A DNA stretch of 44,904 nt, from the IMG/VR virus record IMGVR_UViG_3300020180_000033, positions 1 to 44,904 of that record; one strand, given 5' to 3'. How positions within the stretch are numbered: the first letter of the stretch is position 1; every line of letters begins with the position of its first letter. The notes beneath the pieces were generated by a model. It ran no database searches. It saw nothing but the letters and a program-made list of their open reading frames with translations, and was not told the DNA's origin. A program made the position numbers and the translations under genes. Shown piece after piece: positions 31,994 through 41,084 of this stretch. Origin of the DNA: a virus.

Positions 31994-33933
31994 TACCGCT
32001 CCCGGATCTGGATGAGCTGAGCCTTCGCGACAGGACGTGCCACGGAGCGTGGATACACGCAGGCAGGGTCAAACAAGGAAACACCCTCCGCGATACACCT
32101 CAAACTATGCACACACACGACACAACTCAAGCGCTGGGTGAGGAGGCGATCGACGTCAACCTTGTTATCGAGCAAACGCATGATAGCAGGCTCTACGGTG
32201 TTACGTCCCAGCAAACGGTAAACAGTTACGTTTTTCGTTTGCCCAATCCGGTAATTTCGGTCGAGGCTTTGGAGGTACGCCCCCAGGGAATAGGTCAACG
32301 AGAAGTACACCATGTACTGCGCCGCGTTGAGCGTGATACCCACGCCGGTCGAGACCTGCGCCAGATAAACACGTACGGAGGGATCTTCGTTGAATCGGTC
32401 CGCGAGGTCCTGGATACGTGAACCGGTCTTGCCGTCCACGCGCACATAGGACGTGCCCTGGCTGACAAGCTGAGCTTCGACGAGATTCAGCTCCCACTGG
32501 TAGTAACACCAGACGATGACCTTGTTGGGCGGGTCGATAAGCAGGGTGTCGAGCAGCTCGACCAACGCGTCCAGCTTCGGATTCTCATCGAACAACGTAA
32601 CCGTGTCTGGGAGAGGTTCCGGCGCGACCTTGCAACGGTCAGTATACGGGCTCACGCCGTTGGCAACGCAGTCCAACAGATGTCGACAGCCGCCCATCTC
32701 GACGTCGTTGCAGAGGGTCTTGGGGTTATTGTTCTTGATCAAGAACCCTGAGCTGATCTGCAACAGCTTGGTCAGCATCACCGCGCGGTGTGGGAGTTCA
32801 GCTGCGGGCGGCAGTTGGTCATGTGCCGTACCTCCAAGTTGTGCAATGAGCAGTTCGATATCCAGCGCCATCTCAGACACGAGCTGGTTATAGATGACCG
32901 CTTGATGGCGAGACAGTTCGTATTCGATGTCTACGAACGTTTGCTCAGGGAGGTCCAGGCACTCTGACTTCTTACGACGGAGCGAGACGAATAGCGTACG
33001 GGCGTTCAATATATCTAGGTTCTTATAACCCAAAACTACGTGGGAATTCGGACCGGCCATCTCCACGAACCTACGCTTGTACGCGACCATGCTTTCCGGC
33101 ATGAAGTGGTCACCCAAGAACCGGAACTGTCCGTATAGATCGAGGGGTGACCCTAGTGTTGGCGTTCCGGTCATGATGACCTTCCGGGTCGCCTTCTGTC
33201 CCAGCTCGTGCGCTGCCTTGGTACGAGCGGATTCCCATTTGGCGATCAGGTGGCTTTCATCACCGATGACCGTTCGGTAGGGCACGTTATCGACGATGGC
33301 GTCCACGAAATTACGTGCCGTGTCATATGTCAAAAGAAGGATGTCTACCTCCCCGGCAGCCGCACGGTCTACCGCGGCGGTCTTCTCCTTCTTGGTCCCG
33401 AGAAGGGCGGTCCAACGCAGCTGCTTACCTGAGTGTTTGTCGATCTCCTTGCCCCAGTTCTTCACGGTCACCAACGGACCTAGAATGACTGCAGGTTGAC
33501 GCTCTCCAAGGAAATGCTGGAGGCGTAGAAGATCGATGGCGATCTTCGACTTGCCTAGTCCCGGGTCCAGGAAAAGCGCTGACCTCAGGAAATAGAACGC
33601 ATGACAGAGCGACTCGACCTGGTGCGCGAACGGGTTCGTGATGAACGTAAAGCCGCCTGGAAGGATCCTGTCCTTGTACTTCCGTTCGATCTCATCGAGG
33701 CTCGTGATGTAGTCCTGTGCTGTAGGTGAAAATTCGACCGCCATACGCTGTGCCAAGACCTTCAGGTCGTCGACCACTTTCAACGCGGCCGGATAGTACG
33801 CGGGGTACATCCAAACGTGGCGATCCGCGTCCCACGTAGCGCCGAATGGGCGGTCGAGGTCCTTGAGGTGTCCGGCCGCGAGAAAAACAGGAACTCCGTT
33901 GCTGGAAGTCCCCATGCGAATAATGACTTTCAC
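31993..33933 (-). CDS. SNF2-type DNA helicase/translocase
   Basis: 646 residues. The two RecA-like lobes are clear. Walker A/motif I is LDPGLGKSK (around residue 128). Motif II is the DEAH-like VIGDESHLI, motif III is MTGTP, and the second lobe carries VSTGVGITLNAA (motif V) and LDRNYRIGQ (motif VI), as in SNF2-family ATPases. The first 70 residues (WDADRHVWMYPAYYP) resemble the small N-terminal domain of phage-type SNF2 proteins. It probably moves along duplex DNA to assist recombination or replication. The start is GTG 33933 with GGGG upstream. Next genes on the same strand are an adaptor-like protein and the second PD-(D/E)XK nuclease, which suggests a helicase-nuclease set. A TTTACG-17 nt-TATCAC promoter candidate lies in its upstream region. 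Confidence 0.85.
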   Translation of the reverse strand: MKVIIRMGTSSNGVPVFLAAGHLKDLDRPFGATWDADRHVWMYPAYYPAALKVVDDLKVLAQRMAVEFSPTAQDYITSLDEIERKYKDRILPGGFTFITNPFAHQVESLCHAFYFLRSALFLDPGLGKSKIAIDLLRLQHFLGERQPAVILGPLVTVKNWGKEIDKHSGKQLRWTALLGTKKEKTAAVDRAAAGEVDILLLTYDTARNFVDAIVDNVPYRTVIGDESHLIAKWESARTKAAHELGQKATRKVIMTGTPTLGSPLDLYGQFRFLGDHFMPESMVAYKRRFVEMAGPNSHVVLGYKNLDILNARTLFVSLRRKKSECLDLPEQTFVDIEYELSRHQAVIYNQLVSEMALDIELLIAQLGGTAHDQLPPAAELPHRAVMLTKLLQISSGFLIKNNNPKTLCNDVEMGGCRHLLDCVANGVSPYTDRCKVAPEPLPDTVTLFDENPKLDALVELLDTLLIDPPNKVIVWCYYQWELNLVEAQLVSQGTSYVRVDGKTGSRIQDLADRFNEDPSVRVYLAQVSTGVGITLNAAQYMVYFSLTYSLGAYLQSLDRNYRIGQTKNVTVYRLLGRNTVEPAIMRLLDNKVDVDRLLTQRLSCVVCVHSLRCIAEGVSLFDPACVYPRSVARPVAKAQLIQIRER

Positions 33934-33993
33934 AGGAACCCCTTTGGTACCACGTCTATGTGATAAACCTGAAACATTCCGACGTAAACCAAG

Positions 33994-34011
33994 GGAAAGC
34001 GCTACCTTTCC
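33994..34011. repeat. Short inverted repeat in divergent promoter region
   Basis: GGAAAG (33994-33999) and CTTTCC (34006-34011) pair across a 6-nt loop, between the divergent SNF2 and portal genes. This may be an operator; it has no U-tract. Confidence 0.3.
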
Positions 34012-34026
34012 GCGCCGTCGGTGGCC

Positions 34027-34032
34027 TAGAAT
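34027..34032 (+). promoter_or_regulatory. Candidate -10 box (TAGAAT) for the portal operon
   Basis: GGCCTAGAAT lies upstream of the portal gene, with a start predicted near 34039. GAGG is just before ATG 34051. GGCC directly before the box is also seen at 12329 and 44412. Confidence 0.5.
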
Positions 34033-34050
34033 TCAACCGAGGTCCTGTCG

Positions 34051-35823
34051 ATGTCCCAAAACGATCCCACCCTCGGCGACTTGTACGCACCGTCGAGTTC
34101 CCACGGCTCGCCGTTGTTCGACTTCCTCACGGCGTTCGCGCCTCGGAAGCTCAAGGACCTCTTCAAGCTGTGCGAGTACCTGTACTTCAACAGCTCGCAA
34201 ATCTACGCGGCGCTGCAGAAGTTCTGTACGTATCCTGTCACTGACATCACCTACGACACGACCAACGAAGCACTGAAAACAAAATACAAGAACCTCCACG
34301 ACAAGACGATCAAAACCAAGAGACGCCTGATTCAGGCGGCCACGGACAAGTTCGTCTACGGAAACGCGTTCTTCTCGATCTACATGCCGTTCGTGCGTTT
34401 CCTGCAGTGCAACCACTGCAAGCAACTGACGAACATCGCGGCGGTGGACTACAAATTCAAGATCAAGAAACTTGAATTTACGTACAGGTGCGCCGCTTGC
34501 GACAAACAGGCCACCGGGGACGTACAGGACCGCAAGGTCACCCGTCCTGACAAGGTGGCCATCATTCGGTGGGACCCGAAGCTGATGGACATCGACTACA
34601 ACCCCATCACACAACACAGCGAGTACTACTACACGATCCCGAAGGAATTGAAGGACCGCGTCGTCAAGGGAAACCACCACGTCATCAACACGATGCCGAT
34701 GGAATTCCTCAAAGCGATCAAGGAGGACAAGATCTTCAAGTTCTCTGAAGGTCAGATCTTCCATATGAAGATGGATGCGCCTGCAGGCATCGAAGCCCAG
34801 TGGGGCTTCCCGCCGCTGGCATCGACGATCAAATTGTTCTTCTACGCAGCCGTGCTGCGTAAGGCGAACGAAGCCATCGCGCTCGACTACATCGTCCCTC
34901 TCCGTATCGTCTCGCCCAAGGTCGCGTCCAGCAACGCAGACCCGTTGCTCACGATCTCGCTCGATAAGTGGGCGAATGAGATGAAGCACAGCGTCAAGCG
35001 TTGGCGGCGCGACCCTCTCCACATCATGTGGTCGCCGATTCCTGCAGAGGTCACACACCTAGGAGGGCAGGCGCGTGCACTGATGACCTTGGGTGAAGTG
35101 CAAGCGGCTGAGGACAACATCATCGCGGCGCTGGGTTTGCCGAAGGAGTTCATCTACGGCGGCTTCTCCGCGATGGGCTCAGGCATCCAGTTGCGTGTTC
35201 TTGAGAACCAGCTGATGCACCAAACCAATGACCTCAACGATTTGCTGCAGTGGATCACTGACAAGTTCGCGAAGCTGCTCGGCTGGCCCTCGGTCAACGT
35301 GGAATTGGCGCCGTTCAAGTTCATCGACGACGTGCAGCAGAAGACCCTGCTGTTGCAGCTCCACATGTCCAATCCCCAAGACCCCATGCTGTCGAAGGGG
35401 ACGTTGGGCGAAGCGTTCGATGTCGATCCTGCTGAAGAGCGGAAACGCAAACATCAAGAAGCGTTGGACGACATGAGGGCACAGCAAGAACTGCAACAAG
35501 AAATGCAGAAACTGCAAAATACGCTCGCGCAGCAAATACAGGCCCAACAAGCAATGGGTCAACAGGGGTTGCAGTACGACCAACAACAAATCATCGCGCA
35601 AGCGGACACCATGGTAGAGCAGATGATGGGCATGGACCCTGGAACACGGCGCTCACAAATGCATGCACTCGAGGTCGAGGACTTCGTCATGTTCTCCGTG
35701 GTCTCGCGCCGCATGGAAAACATGCAGACGGCGCAAAACCACGAAGCAATCACGGCGGCGCGGCAGGGGGGAGACCCAAGCGGAGGTGGTAGCGGCGGCG
35801 GTCCTCCTGGGATGATGGGTTGA
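34051..35823 (+). CDS. Probable portal protein with zinc-ribbon insert
   Basis: 590 residues. N-terminal half: a helical start (PLFDFLTAFAPRKLKDLFKL) and a YGNAFFSIYMPF region, with a zinc ribbon (CNHCKQ then CAACDKQ) inserted at about residues 125-155. The middle contains the AALGLPKEFIYGG signature and an RVLENQ helix, as in portal proteins of tailed phages with long genomes. The C-terminal 120 residues are Gln-rich and helical (the barrel), ending in a Gly/Pro-rich tail. The portal forms the dodecameric DNA gate of the head and docks the terminase, whose own sequence also has a zinc ribbon. Start ATG 34051 has GAGG upstream. It heads the long plus-strand cluster containing the RNA polymerase genes. 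Portal assignment rests on motif and length only. Confidence 0.72.
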   Translation: MSQNDPTLGDLYAPSSSHGSPLFDFLTAFAPRKLKDLFKLCEYLYFNSSQIYAALQKFCTYPVTDITYDTTNEALKTKYKNLHDKTIKTKRRLIQAATDKFVYGNAFFSIYMPFVRFLQCNHCKQLTNIAAVDYKFKIKKLEFTYRCAACDKQATGDVQDRKVTRPDKVAIIRWDPKLMDIDYNPITQHSEYYYTIPKELKDRVVKGNHHVINTMPMEFLKAIKEDKIFKFSEGQIFHMKMDAPAGIEAQWGFPPLASTIKLFFYAAVLRKANEAIALDYIVPLRIVSPKVASSNADPLLTISLDKWANEMKHSVKRWRRDPLHIMWSPIPAEVTHLGGQARALMTLGEVQAAEDNIIAALGLPKEFIYGGFSAMGSGIQLRVLENQLMHQTNDLNDLLQWITDKFAKLLGWPSVNVELAPFKFIDDVQQKTLLLQLHMSNPQDPMLSKGTLGEAFDVDPAEERKRKHQEALDDMRAQQELQQEMQKLQNTLAQQIQAQQAMGQQGLQYDQQQIIAQADTMVEQMMGMDPGTRRSQMHALEVEDFVMFSVVSRRMENMQTAQNHEAITAARQGGDPSGGGSGGGPPGMMG

Positions 35824-35833
35824 AAGGATTTCC

Positions 35834-36229
35834 ATGGGAAAAAACGACGCACCTCCGTCCTTCGCGGACCTCATCGAGAGCGCGCAGAAGGCGCCAGAGC
35901 GCAACGTCATGCGCGGGGCCGAACTGTCGAGCCCGTTCGGAACGCCTCTGCCTCCCGAACACCGGGTTGTCGATGACGACCCTAGGTCAATCGCCGGAGT
36001 TCCCGAATTCGATTACCGAGCACACGTCAAGTACCTGACACTCCCTACGGACGCAGGGGACTACGAACAGATCCTCAACGATGCGTTGTCAGGTAAGTGC
36101 ATCATCCGATCGGAGCAAACGACCTTTACTAAGGAAGGCGATTGCATCGTCGTGGTCATTTATTTGACCAAGCTGGAACAGCCGCGTCGTCCGAATCGAC
36201 GTCGTGAAGAGGACGACTACAGGCGCTAG
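35834..36229 (+). CDS. Small hypothetical protein (131 aa)
   Basis: 131 residues. N-terminal half is polar with Pro-rich patches (PPEHRVVDDDPRSI). The C-terminal half has a beta-rich core (CIIRSEQTTFTKEG, CIVVVIYLTKLE) and a basic tail (PRRPNRRREEDDYRR). Not recognised. Start ATG 35834 has AAAGGA upstream and follows the portal by 10 bp. The polymerase fusion begins 35 bp downstream. A role in the head, or in docking to portal, is possible from position alone. Confidence 0.6.
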   Translation: MGKNDAPPSFADLIESAQKAPERNVMRGAELSSPFGTPLPPEHRVVDDDPRSIAGVPEFDYRAHVKYLTLPTDAGDYEQILNDALSGKCIIRSEQTTFTKEGDCIVVVIYLTKLEQPRRPNRRREEDDYRR

Positions 36230-36264
36230 TTGGGTCTTTTACCAAGAGCCACGGGAGAATTTGA

Positions 36265-39200
36265 ATGGCAAACACGCCCCTCACGCCTGTAATGGTCGAC
36301 TCGTTTACGCGACGGGTGGAGATTCGTCGCAAGGCGATCGAAGGGCTGATGCAATCCTTCCCGCTCAAGGCCCGGTCGTACACAGTCGAGTTGTTGAATC
36401 CACGAGTCGAGGCACAGGAGTTCTCGTCCCGAGAACAGAAGGCCGCGATTCTCGAGGGCCGGTCGTTGAACGAGCGCGTCCGCGGCGACCTGATCGTACG
36501 TGACGCGCAAGGCAACATTACGAGCGACGCCAAGGGGTTCACCCTTCTCCACTTGCCGTACTTCACGCCGCGTCACACGTTCATCGTCGACGGCACTGAA
36601 TACAGTGTTTCCAATCAGATCCGCACGAAGCCTGGCGTATACACCCGACGGCGCGGCAACGAGGACCTCGAAGCCTCGTTCAACCTGTCGAAAGGCGGCA
36701 ACTTCCGTGTCCTCATGGAACCAGAGAAGGGGCACCTCTTCGTCCAGCCAACGCACTCGACGACACGGATCCCGTTGTACCCCGTCCTACGTGCGCTCGG
36801 CGTGCCGCACCAGGACATCGCAGGGAACTGGGGCAATGAAGTAGCTACGCTGAATCGCGACGCATTCAAGAACCCCGAAAAGCACGTCGACAAGTTCTAC
36901 GCGAACTTCATCCATCCCGCCCAACAGACGCACACGTCGCTCGATGAGAAGGTCCGTGCGCTTCACGGATATCTCGATACGACCGCGATGGACCCGCACG
37001 TCAACAAGGTCACGCTGGGCCATGGTTACGAAAAGGCGTCACCTCAAGCAATCCTGGCCGCCTCGAAGAAGCTTCTCGACGTCCACCGTGCTGCGGACGA
37101 CACCGACGATCGAGACTCTCTAGCGTTTAAGACGTTTCACTCTGTCGACGACTTCATCAAGGAAAGGCTCGCGCTCGATGCGCGGTCGCAACGGATGAAG
37201 ATGGGCATCAAACTGGAAGCCCACAAGGGAGACATCCGAAAGGCGCTACCGTCTGCGCCATTCACACGAACCATCAATTCGTTCCTGACGGGATCGTCGC
37301 TGTCCGCAGTGCCGACGCAGATCAACCCAATGGAACTTATCGATCACGCGGTTCGAGTCACCTCGCTCGGCGAAGGCGCCATCTCGTCCGAACGCGCGAT
37401 TCCGCTGGAGGCGCGCAATCTGCACGCGACTCACTTTGGGATCATGGATCCGGTAAGAACCCCGGAGAGCTTCAAAGCGGGCATCGACATTCGCGCAGCT
37501 CTGTCTACCCGCCGGGACACGCAAGGCAACCTCTTCTCGACTTTGCGCAACCTCAAGACAGGGCGCACCGAGCACGTCAAGGCCGAGGACATTATGCACT
37601 CGGTCGTGGCGTTCCCTCACGAGGACGTGCGACCAGGCAAGATGGTGGACGCGCTGACTCGAGGTCACGTGCAGCGTGTTCCCGCTTCGCAGGTGACGCA
37701 CCAAGTCGTGCACGTGTCTGACCTCTACGGACCGACGACGAACCTCCTGCCGTTCCTCAACGGCATGCAGGGCAACCGCTCGTTGATGGCATCCAAGCAC
37801 CAGAGCCAGGCGCTGTCCCTGATTCATCGGGAGGCGCCGCTCGTGCAGGTTCAGTCGTGGAAGCCGGGCTCCTCCGTCGAACAGGAGATGAACAAGCTCA
37901 TCGTCCCGACGTCACCGGTGGCAGGGATCGTGTCGCACATCGACGACGACTACATCCACATCACGCCGGACAACCACAAAGCGGCGTCGAGCCCCACTGC
38001 CGTCGTCGTGAAGGGGAACCCACGGTTCATCGAGGGGAACGCAGAAGCCACGCGCTTCTACGATGAGATCAAGAAACATCTTGAATCTGTCGGCTACTCC
38101 GTAACGTTCGACGCGGGAGAGCCCTACACACAACCCGTCAACGCCGACCTTTGGGTTGGACATAGCCGTGGGGCAGACCGTCTTCGTTTCGCGCCCAACA
38201 CAACTCGAACCGTCGTACTGGGGAGCCCTCACCCGGATGCAATCAATCACCCGGACGATTCAGTTAACGCCCATTTGACGAATACGCCTCCGTCTATCGC
38301 TCACTTCACGTTGACGCCAGAAATGAAAAACGCGTTGTCAACGATGCCGAGCAAAGGCGCGTCCGCTCCTTGGGAAGACCCCGGCGACGTCTATTCCGAC
38401 TTCGTCAAGGTCGGCGACAACGGCAACATCAAGCTCCACTACGACCAAAACTTCCCGCTAGCGGCCAAGACGTACCTGCACAACGACATCAAGGTGAAAG
38501 CGGGTGACCGTGTTCGCGTGGGTCAGGTTCTCGCAACGTCCAACTTCTCGAAGGACGACACTCTAGCGCTCGGCACCAACCTGAGCGTTGCGTACATGCC
38601 GTACCGCGGCCTCAACACGAACGACGGCATCGTCGTGTCGCAGGGAGCCGCAAACCGTCTCGTCTCCGAGCACATGTACAAGCATGTCATGATCTTGACC
38701 GGAGGCGTGGAAGCGAAGCGCGAGAAGCACCGCGCGTACTTCGGTAACAAGTACACCGCAAAACAGTACGATAACCTCGACGAGGACGGTGTCGTCCGTC
38801 CCGGGGCGATCGTACAGTCGCACGACCCGCTCATTGTGGCCGTTCGTCCGAATCAAGCCACAGGCAACGCAGTGCTATTGGGCCGCTTGTCCAAGTCGTT
38901 GGTCAAGCCGTTCTCCGAAGAAGTCGAGCTGTGGGACCACGATCGACCAGGCACGGTCATCGACGTGGCCAAGACGGGCGACCGCGTCACAGTCACCGTG
39001 AAGACAGAGGAGCACCTCAACATCGGCGACAAGCTCTCCGGACGCTACGGCAACAAGGGCGTCATCGCGAAGATTGTCCCTGACCACCAGATGATTCAGG
39101 ACGAGAAGGGAAAACCCATCGATCTGCTCTTTACCTCTGCCGGCATCATCTCGCGTATCAACCCGGCACAGGTCATCGAGGCGTCTCTCGGCAAGGTCGC

Positions 39201-41055
39201 AGCGCACACAGGTAAACCCATCGCGGTCGAGAACTTCGCACCGCACGACAACGTGCAGTACGCGAAGGACATGTTGAAGAAGCACGGACTGTCCGACAAG
39301 GAGACCGTCTTCGATCCGGTCACCAATCGGTCAATCCCCAAGGTGTTCGTCGGCAAGAGCTACATCCTCAAATTGTTCAAGACCACGGACTCGAACTGGT
39401 CAAGTCACGGAGCGGACCGGTACGACTTCAACCAGCAGCCATCGCGCGGCGGTGACGATGGCGCCAAGGCCATCGGCAAGATGGAATTTGACGGTCTCGT
39501 CGCACACAACGCGCGCAACGTGTTGAAGGAAGCTGCGTCTCTCAAGAGCCAGAAGAACGACGAATTCTGGCGCGCGATTCAGCTTGGCCTTCCGACGCCG
39601 ACACCGCAGACCCCGTTCGCCTACAACAAGTTCCTCACGATGCTCGAGGGCGCAGGTGTCAAAGTCTCGAAGAAGGGGTCGCGCCTTTCGCTCGGGCCCC
39701 TCACGGACAACGACATCGCGAAGATGTCGTCGGGAGCGCTCAAAGAGCCGCACAAGATGATTCGCGCTAAGGACCTGCACCCTGAAACAGGAGGCATGTT
39801 TGATCCCGCGACCACAGGAGGGATGAGCGGAACGAAGTGGTCGCACGTCGAGCTGCACGAACCGCTCGTCAATCCCGTGTTCGAGGAGCCTGTGCGGCGC
39901 CTCCTGGGGCTAACCCAGAAAGAGTTCACGGACCTGCACAGCAGGCACGGCGGCGCATGGTTTCGACAGGAGCTGGGACGTATCGACGTCGACTTCCGTT
40001 TGAAAGAGTTGCGTGACCGAAGCCGAACGCTCAAAGGCACTGCCCTTGATGACGTTGTCAAACAGATCAAATACCTCAATGCGTTGCAGGCTCAGAAGCT
40101 GTCGCCAGACTTGGCTTACGTGCTCACCAAGATTCCGGTGACGCCCCCGATCATCAGACCCATCCTCCCCCTCAAGGACGGCCGCCTGCAGGTCGGCGAC
40201 GCCAACCTCCTCTACCGCGACGCCTTCCTCGCCAACGACAAACTTCACGAGGTAAAGGGTGTGTTGCCCGCGAATGAACTGCATGCGCCGCGCAAGCATC
40301 TCTACGACGCAATCAGTGCCGTATTCGGTGTGGGTGATCCAGTGAGCCCTACCACGGAGAAACGCGAGGCCAAGGGCTACCTCGCGATGATCACGGGTAC
40401 ACGCCCGGGAAGCGGATTCTTCCAGGGCAAGTTGATGAAGCGACAACAAGACATCTCAGGACGCGCGACCATCGCACCTGACCCGACGTTGTCGATGGAC
40501 GAGATTGGCGTCCCGGAAGACATGCTATGGGGCATGTTCGGAAAGTTTGTTATCGGGCGTTTGGTTAAGCGCGGCTACACGGCTCTGGACGCACAGAAGA
40601 TGGTGGAGGAGAAAGCGCCGCTCGCCCGACAGGAACTGCTTATCGAGGCGAAGGAACGTCCGGTCATGGTGAACCGTGCACCATCGCTCCATCGCTTCAA
40701 CATCATCGGAGCCTTCCCCCGCATCACGACAGGCAAGACGTTGATGCTGAATCCCTTCGCTGAAAAGGGAACGAACGCAGACTACGATGGCGATGCAATG
40801 CAGATCCACGCGCCTGTGACCCCCGGAGCGGTCGAAGACGTCAAGCGGATGACGTTGTCGCACCTGCTATTCAATGACCGGCGCCCCGGCCAGTTGAACG
40901 TGGCACCAGACATGGAAGCCATCATCGGGCTCCACCGCGCCACAGGGGCCAAGTCCGACAAGGTCACAAAGCACTTCGCTTCGAAGGAGACCGCGTTGGC
41001 CGCGTACCACCGCGGGGAAATTTCCCTGGCGGACACGATCGAGATTGCCAAGTAA
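36265..41055 (+). CDS. rpoBC-like: RNA polymerase beta subunit fused to N-terminal part of beta'
   Basis: 1596 residues, cotranslating two catalytic subunits. Beta part (1 to about 1085): TFIVDGTEYSVSNQ; HATHFGIMDPVRTPES (387-401); RSLMASKHQSQA; LSVAYMPYRGLNTNDGIVVS; GDKLSGRYGNKG with active-site lysines K923 and K931; and the beta C-terminal DDGAKAIGKMEFDGL. An insert at about 577-700 carries GHSRG (632-636). Beta' part (from about 1165): GGMFDPATTGGMSG and SHVELHEPLVNPVF without the first zinc-binding domain; RQQDISGRATI; RPVMVNRAPSLHR; NADYDGDAM with catalytic D1506, D1508 and D1510. It stops soon after, at about residue 600 in E. coli numbering. The rest of beta' is at 41820. Start ATG 36265 has GGGAG. 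No alpha or omega is visible. Confidence 0.95.
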   Translation: MANTPLTPVMVDSFTRRVEIRRKAIEGLMQSFPLKARSYTVELLNPRVEAQEFSSREQKAAILEGRSLNERVRGDLIVRDAQGNITSDAKGFTLLHLPYFTPRHTFIVDGTEYSVSNQIRTKPGVYTRRRGNEDLEASFNLSKGGNFRVLMEPEKGHLFVQPTHSTTRIPLYPVLRALGVPHQDIAGNWGNEVATLNRDAFKNPEKHVDKFYANFIHPAQQTHTSLDEKVRALHGYLDTTAMDPHVNKVTLGHGYEKASPQAILAASKKLLDVHRAADDTDDRDSLAFKTFHSVDDFIKERLALDARSQRMKMGIKLEAHKGDIRKALPSAPFTRTINSFLTGSSLSAVPTQINPMELIDHAVRVTSLGEGAISSERAIPLEARNLHATHFGIMDPVRTPESFKAGIDIRAALSTRRDTQGNLFSTLRNLKTGRTEHVKAEDIMHSVVAFPHEDVRPGKMVDALTRGHVQRVPASQVTHQVVHVSDLYGPTTNLLPFLNGMQGNRSLMASKHQSQALSLIHREAPLVQVQSWKPGSSVEQEMNKLIVPTSPVAGIVSHIDDDYIHITPDNHKAASSPTAVVVKGNPRFIEGNAEATRFYDEIKKHLESVGYSVTFDAGEPYTQPVNADLWVGHSRGADRLRFAPNTTRTVVLGSPHPDAINHPDDSVNAHLTNTPPSIAHFTLTPEMKNALSTMPSKGASAPWEDPGDVYSDFVKVGDNGNIKLHYDQNFPLAAKTYLHNDIKVKAGDRVRVGQVLATSNFSKDDTLALGTNLSVAYMPYRGLNTNDGIVVSQGAANRLVSEHMYKHVMILTGGVEAKREKHRAYFGNKYTAKQYDNLDEDGVVRPGAIVQSHDPLIVAVRPNQATGNAVLLGRLSKSLVKPFSEEVELWDHDRPGTVIDVAKTGDRVTVTVKTEEHLNIGDKLSGRYGNKGVIAKIVPDHQMIQDEKGKPIDLLFTSAGIISRINPAQVIEASLGKVAAHTGKPIAVENFAPHDNVQYAKDMLKKHGLSDKETVFDPVTNRSIPKVFVGKSYILKLFKTTDSNWSSHGADRYDFNQQPSRGGDDGAKAIGKMEFDGLVAHNARNVLKEAASLKSQKNDEFWRAIQLGLPTPTPQTPFAYNKFLTMLEGAGVKVSKKGSRLSLGPLTDNDIAKMSSGALKEPHKMIRAKDLHPETGGMFDPATTGGMSGTKWSHVELHEPLVNPVFEEPVRRLLGLTQKEFTDLHSRHGGAWFRQELGRIDVDFRLKELRDRSRTLKGTALDDVVKQIKYLNALQAQKLSPDLAYVLTKIPVTPPIIRPILPLKDGRLQVGDANLLYRDAFLANDKLHEVKGVLPANELHAPRKHLYDAISAVFGVGDPVSPTTEKREAKGYLAMITGTRPGSGFFQGKLMKRQQDISGRATIAPDPTLSMDEIGVPEDMLWGMFGKFVIGRLVKRGYTALDAQKMVEEKAPLARQELLIEAKERPVMVNRAPSLHRFNIIGAFPRITTGKTLMLNPFAEKGTNADYDGDAMQIHAPVTPGAVEDVKRMTLSHLLFNDRRPGQLNVAPDMEAIIGLHRATGAKSDKVTKHFASKETALAAYHRGEISLADTIEIAK

Positions 41056-41072
41056 ACTCGCGCCGGTTCACC

Positions 41073-41078
41073 TATAAT
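41073..41078 (+). promoter_or_regulatory. Candidate -10 box (TATAAT) for a leaderless gene
   Basis: A perfect TATAAT lies exactly six bases before the GTG at 41085, with no ribosome binding site. This would start the beta'C cluster as a separate, leaderless transcript. No clear -35 element. Confidence 0.55.
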
Positions 41079-41084
41079 TCCGAC

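Noticed and set aside
34033-35058. A long minus-strand frame antisense to the portal
   Set aside because: Arg-, Val- and Asp-rich shadow of the portal coding strand, no ribosome binding site and no recognised motif.
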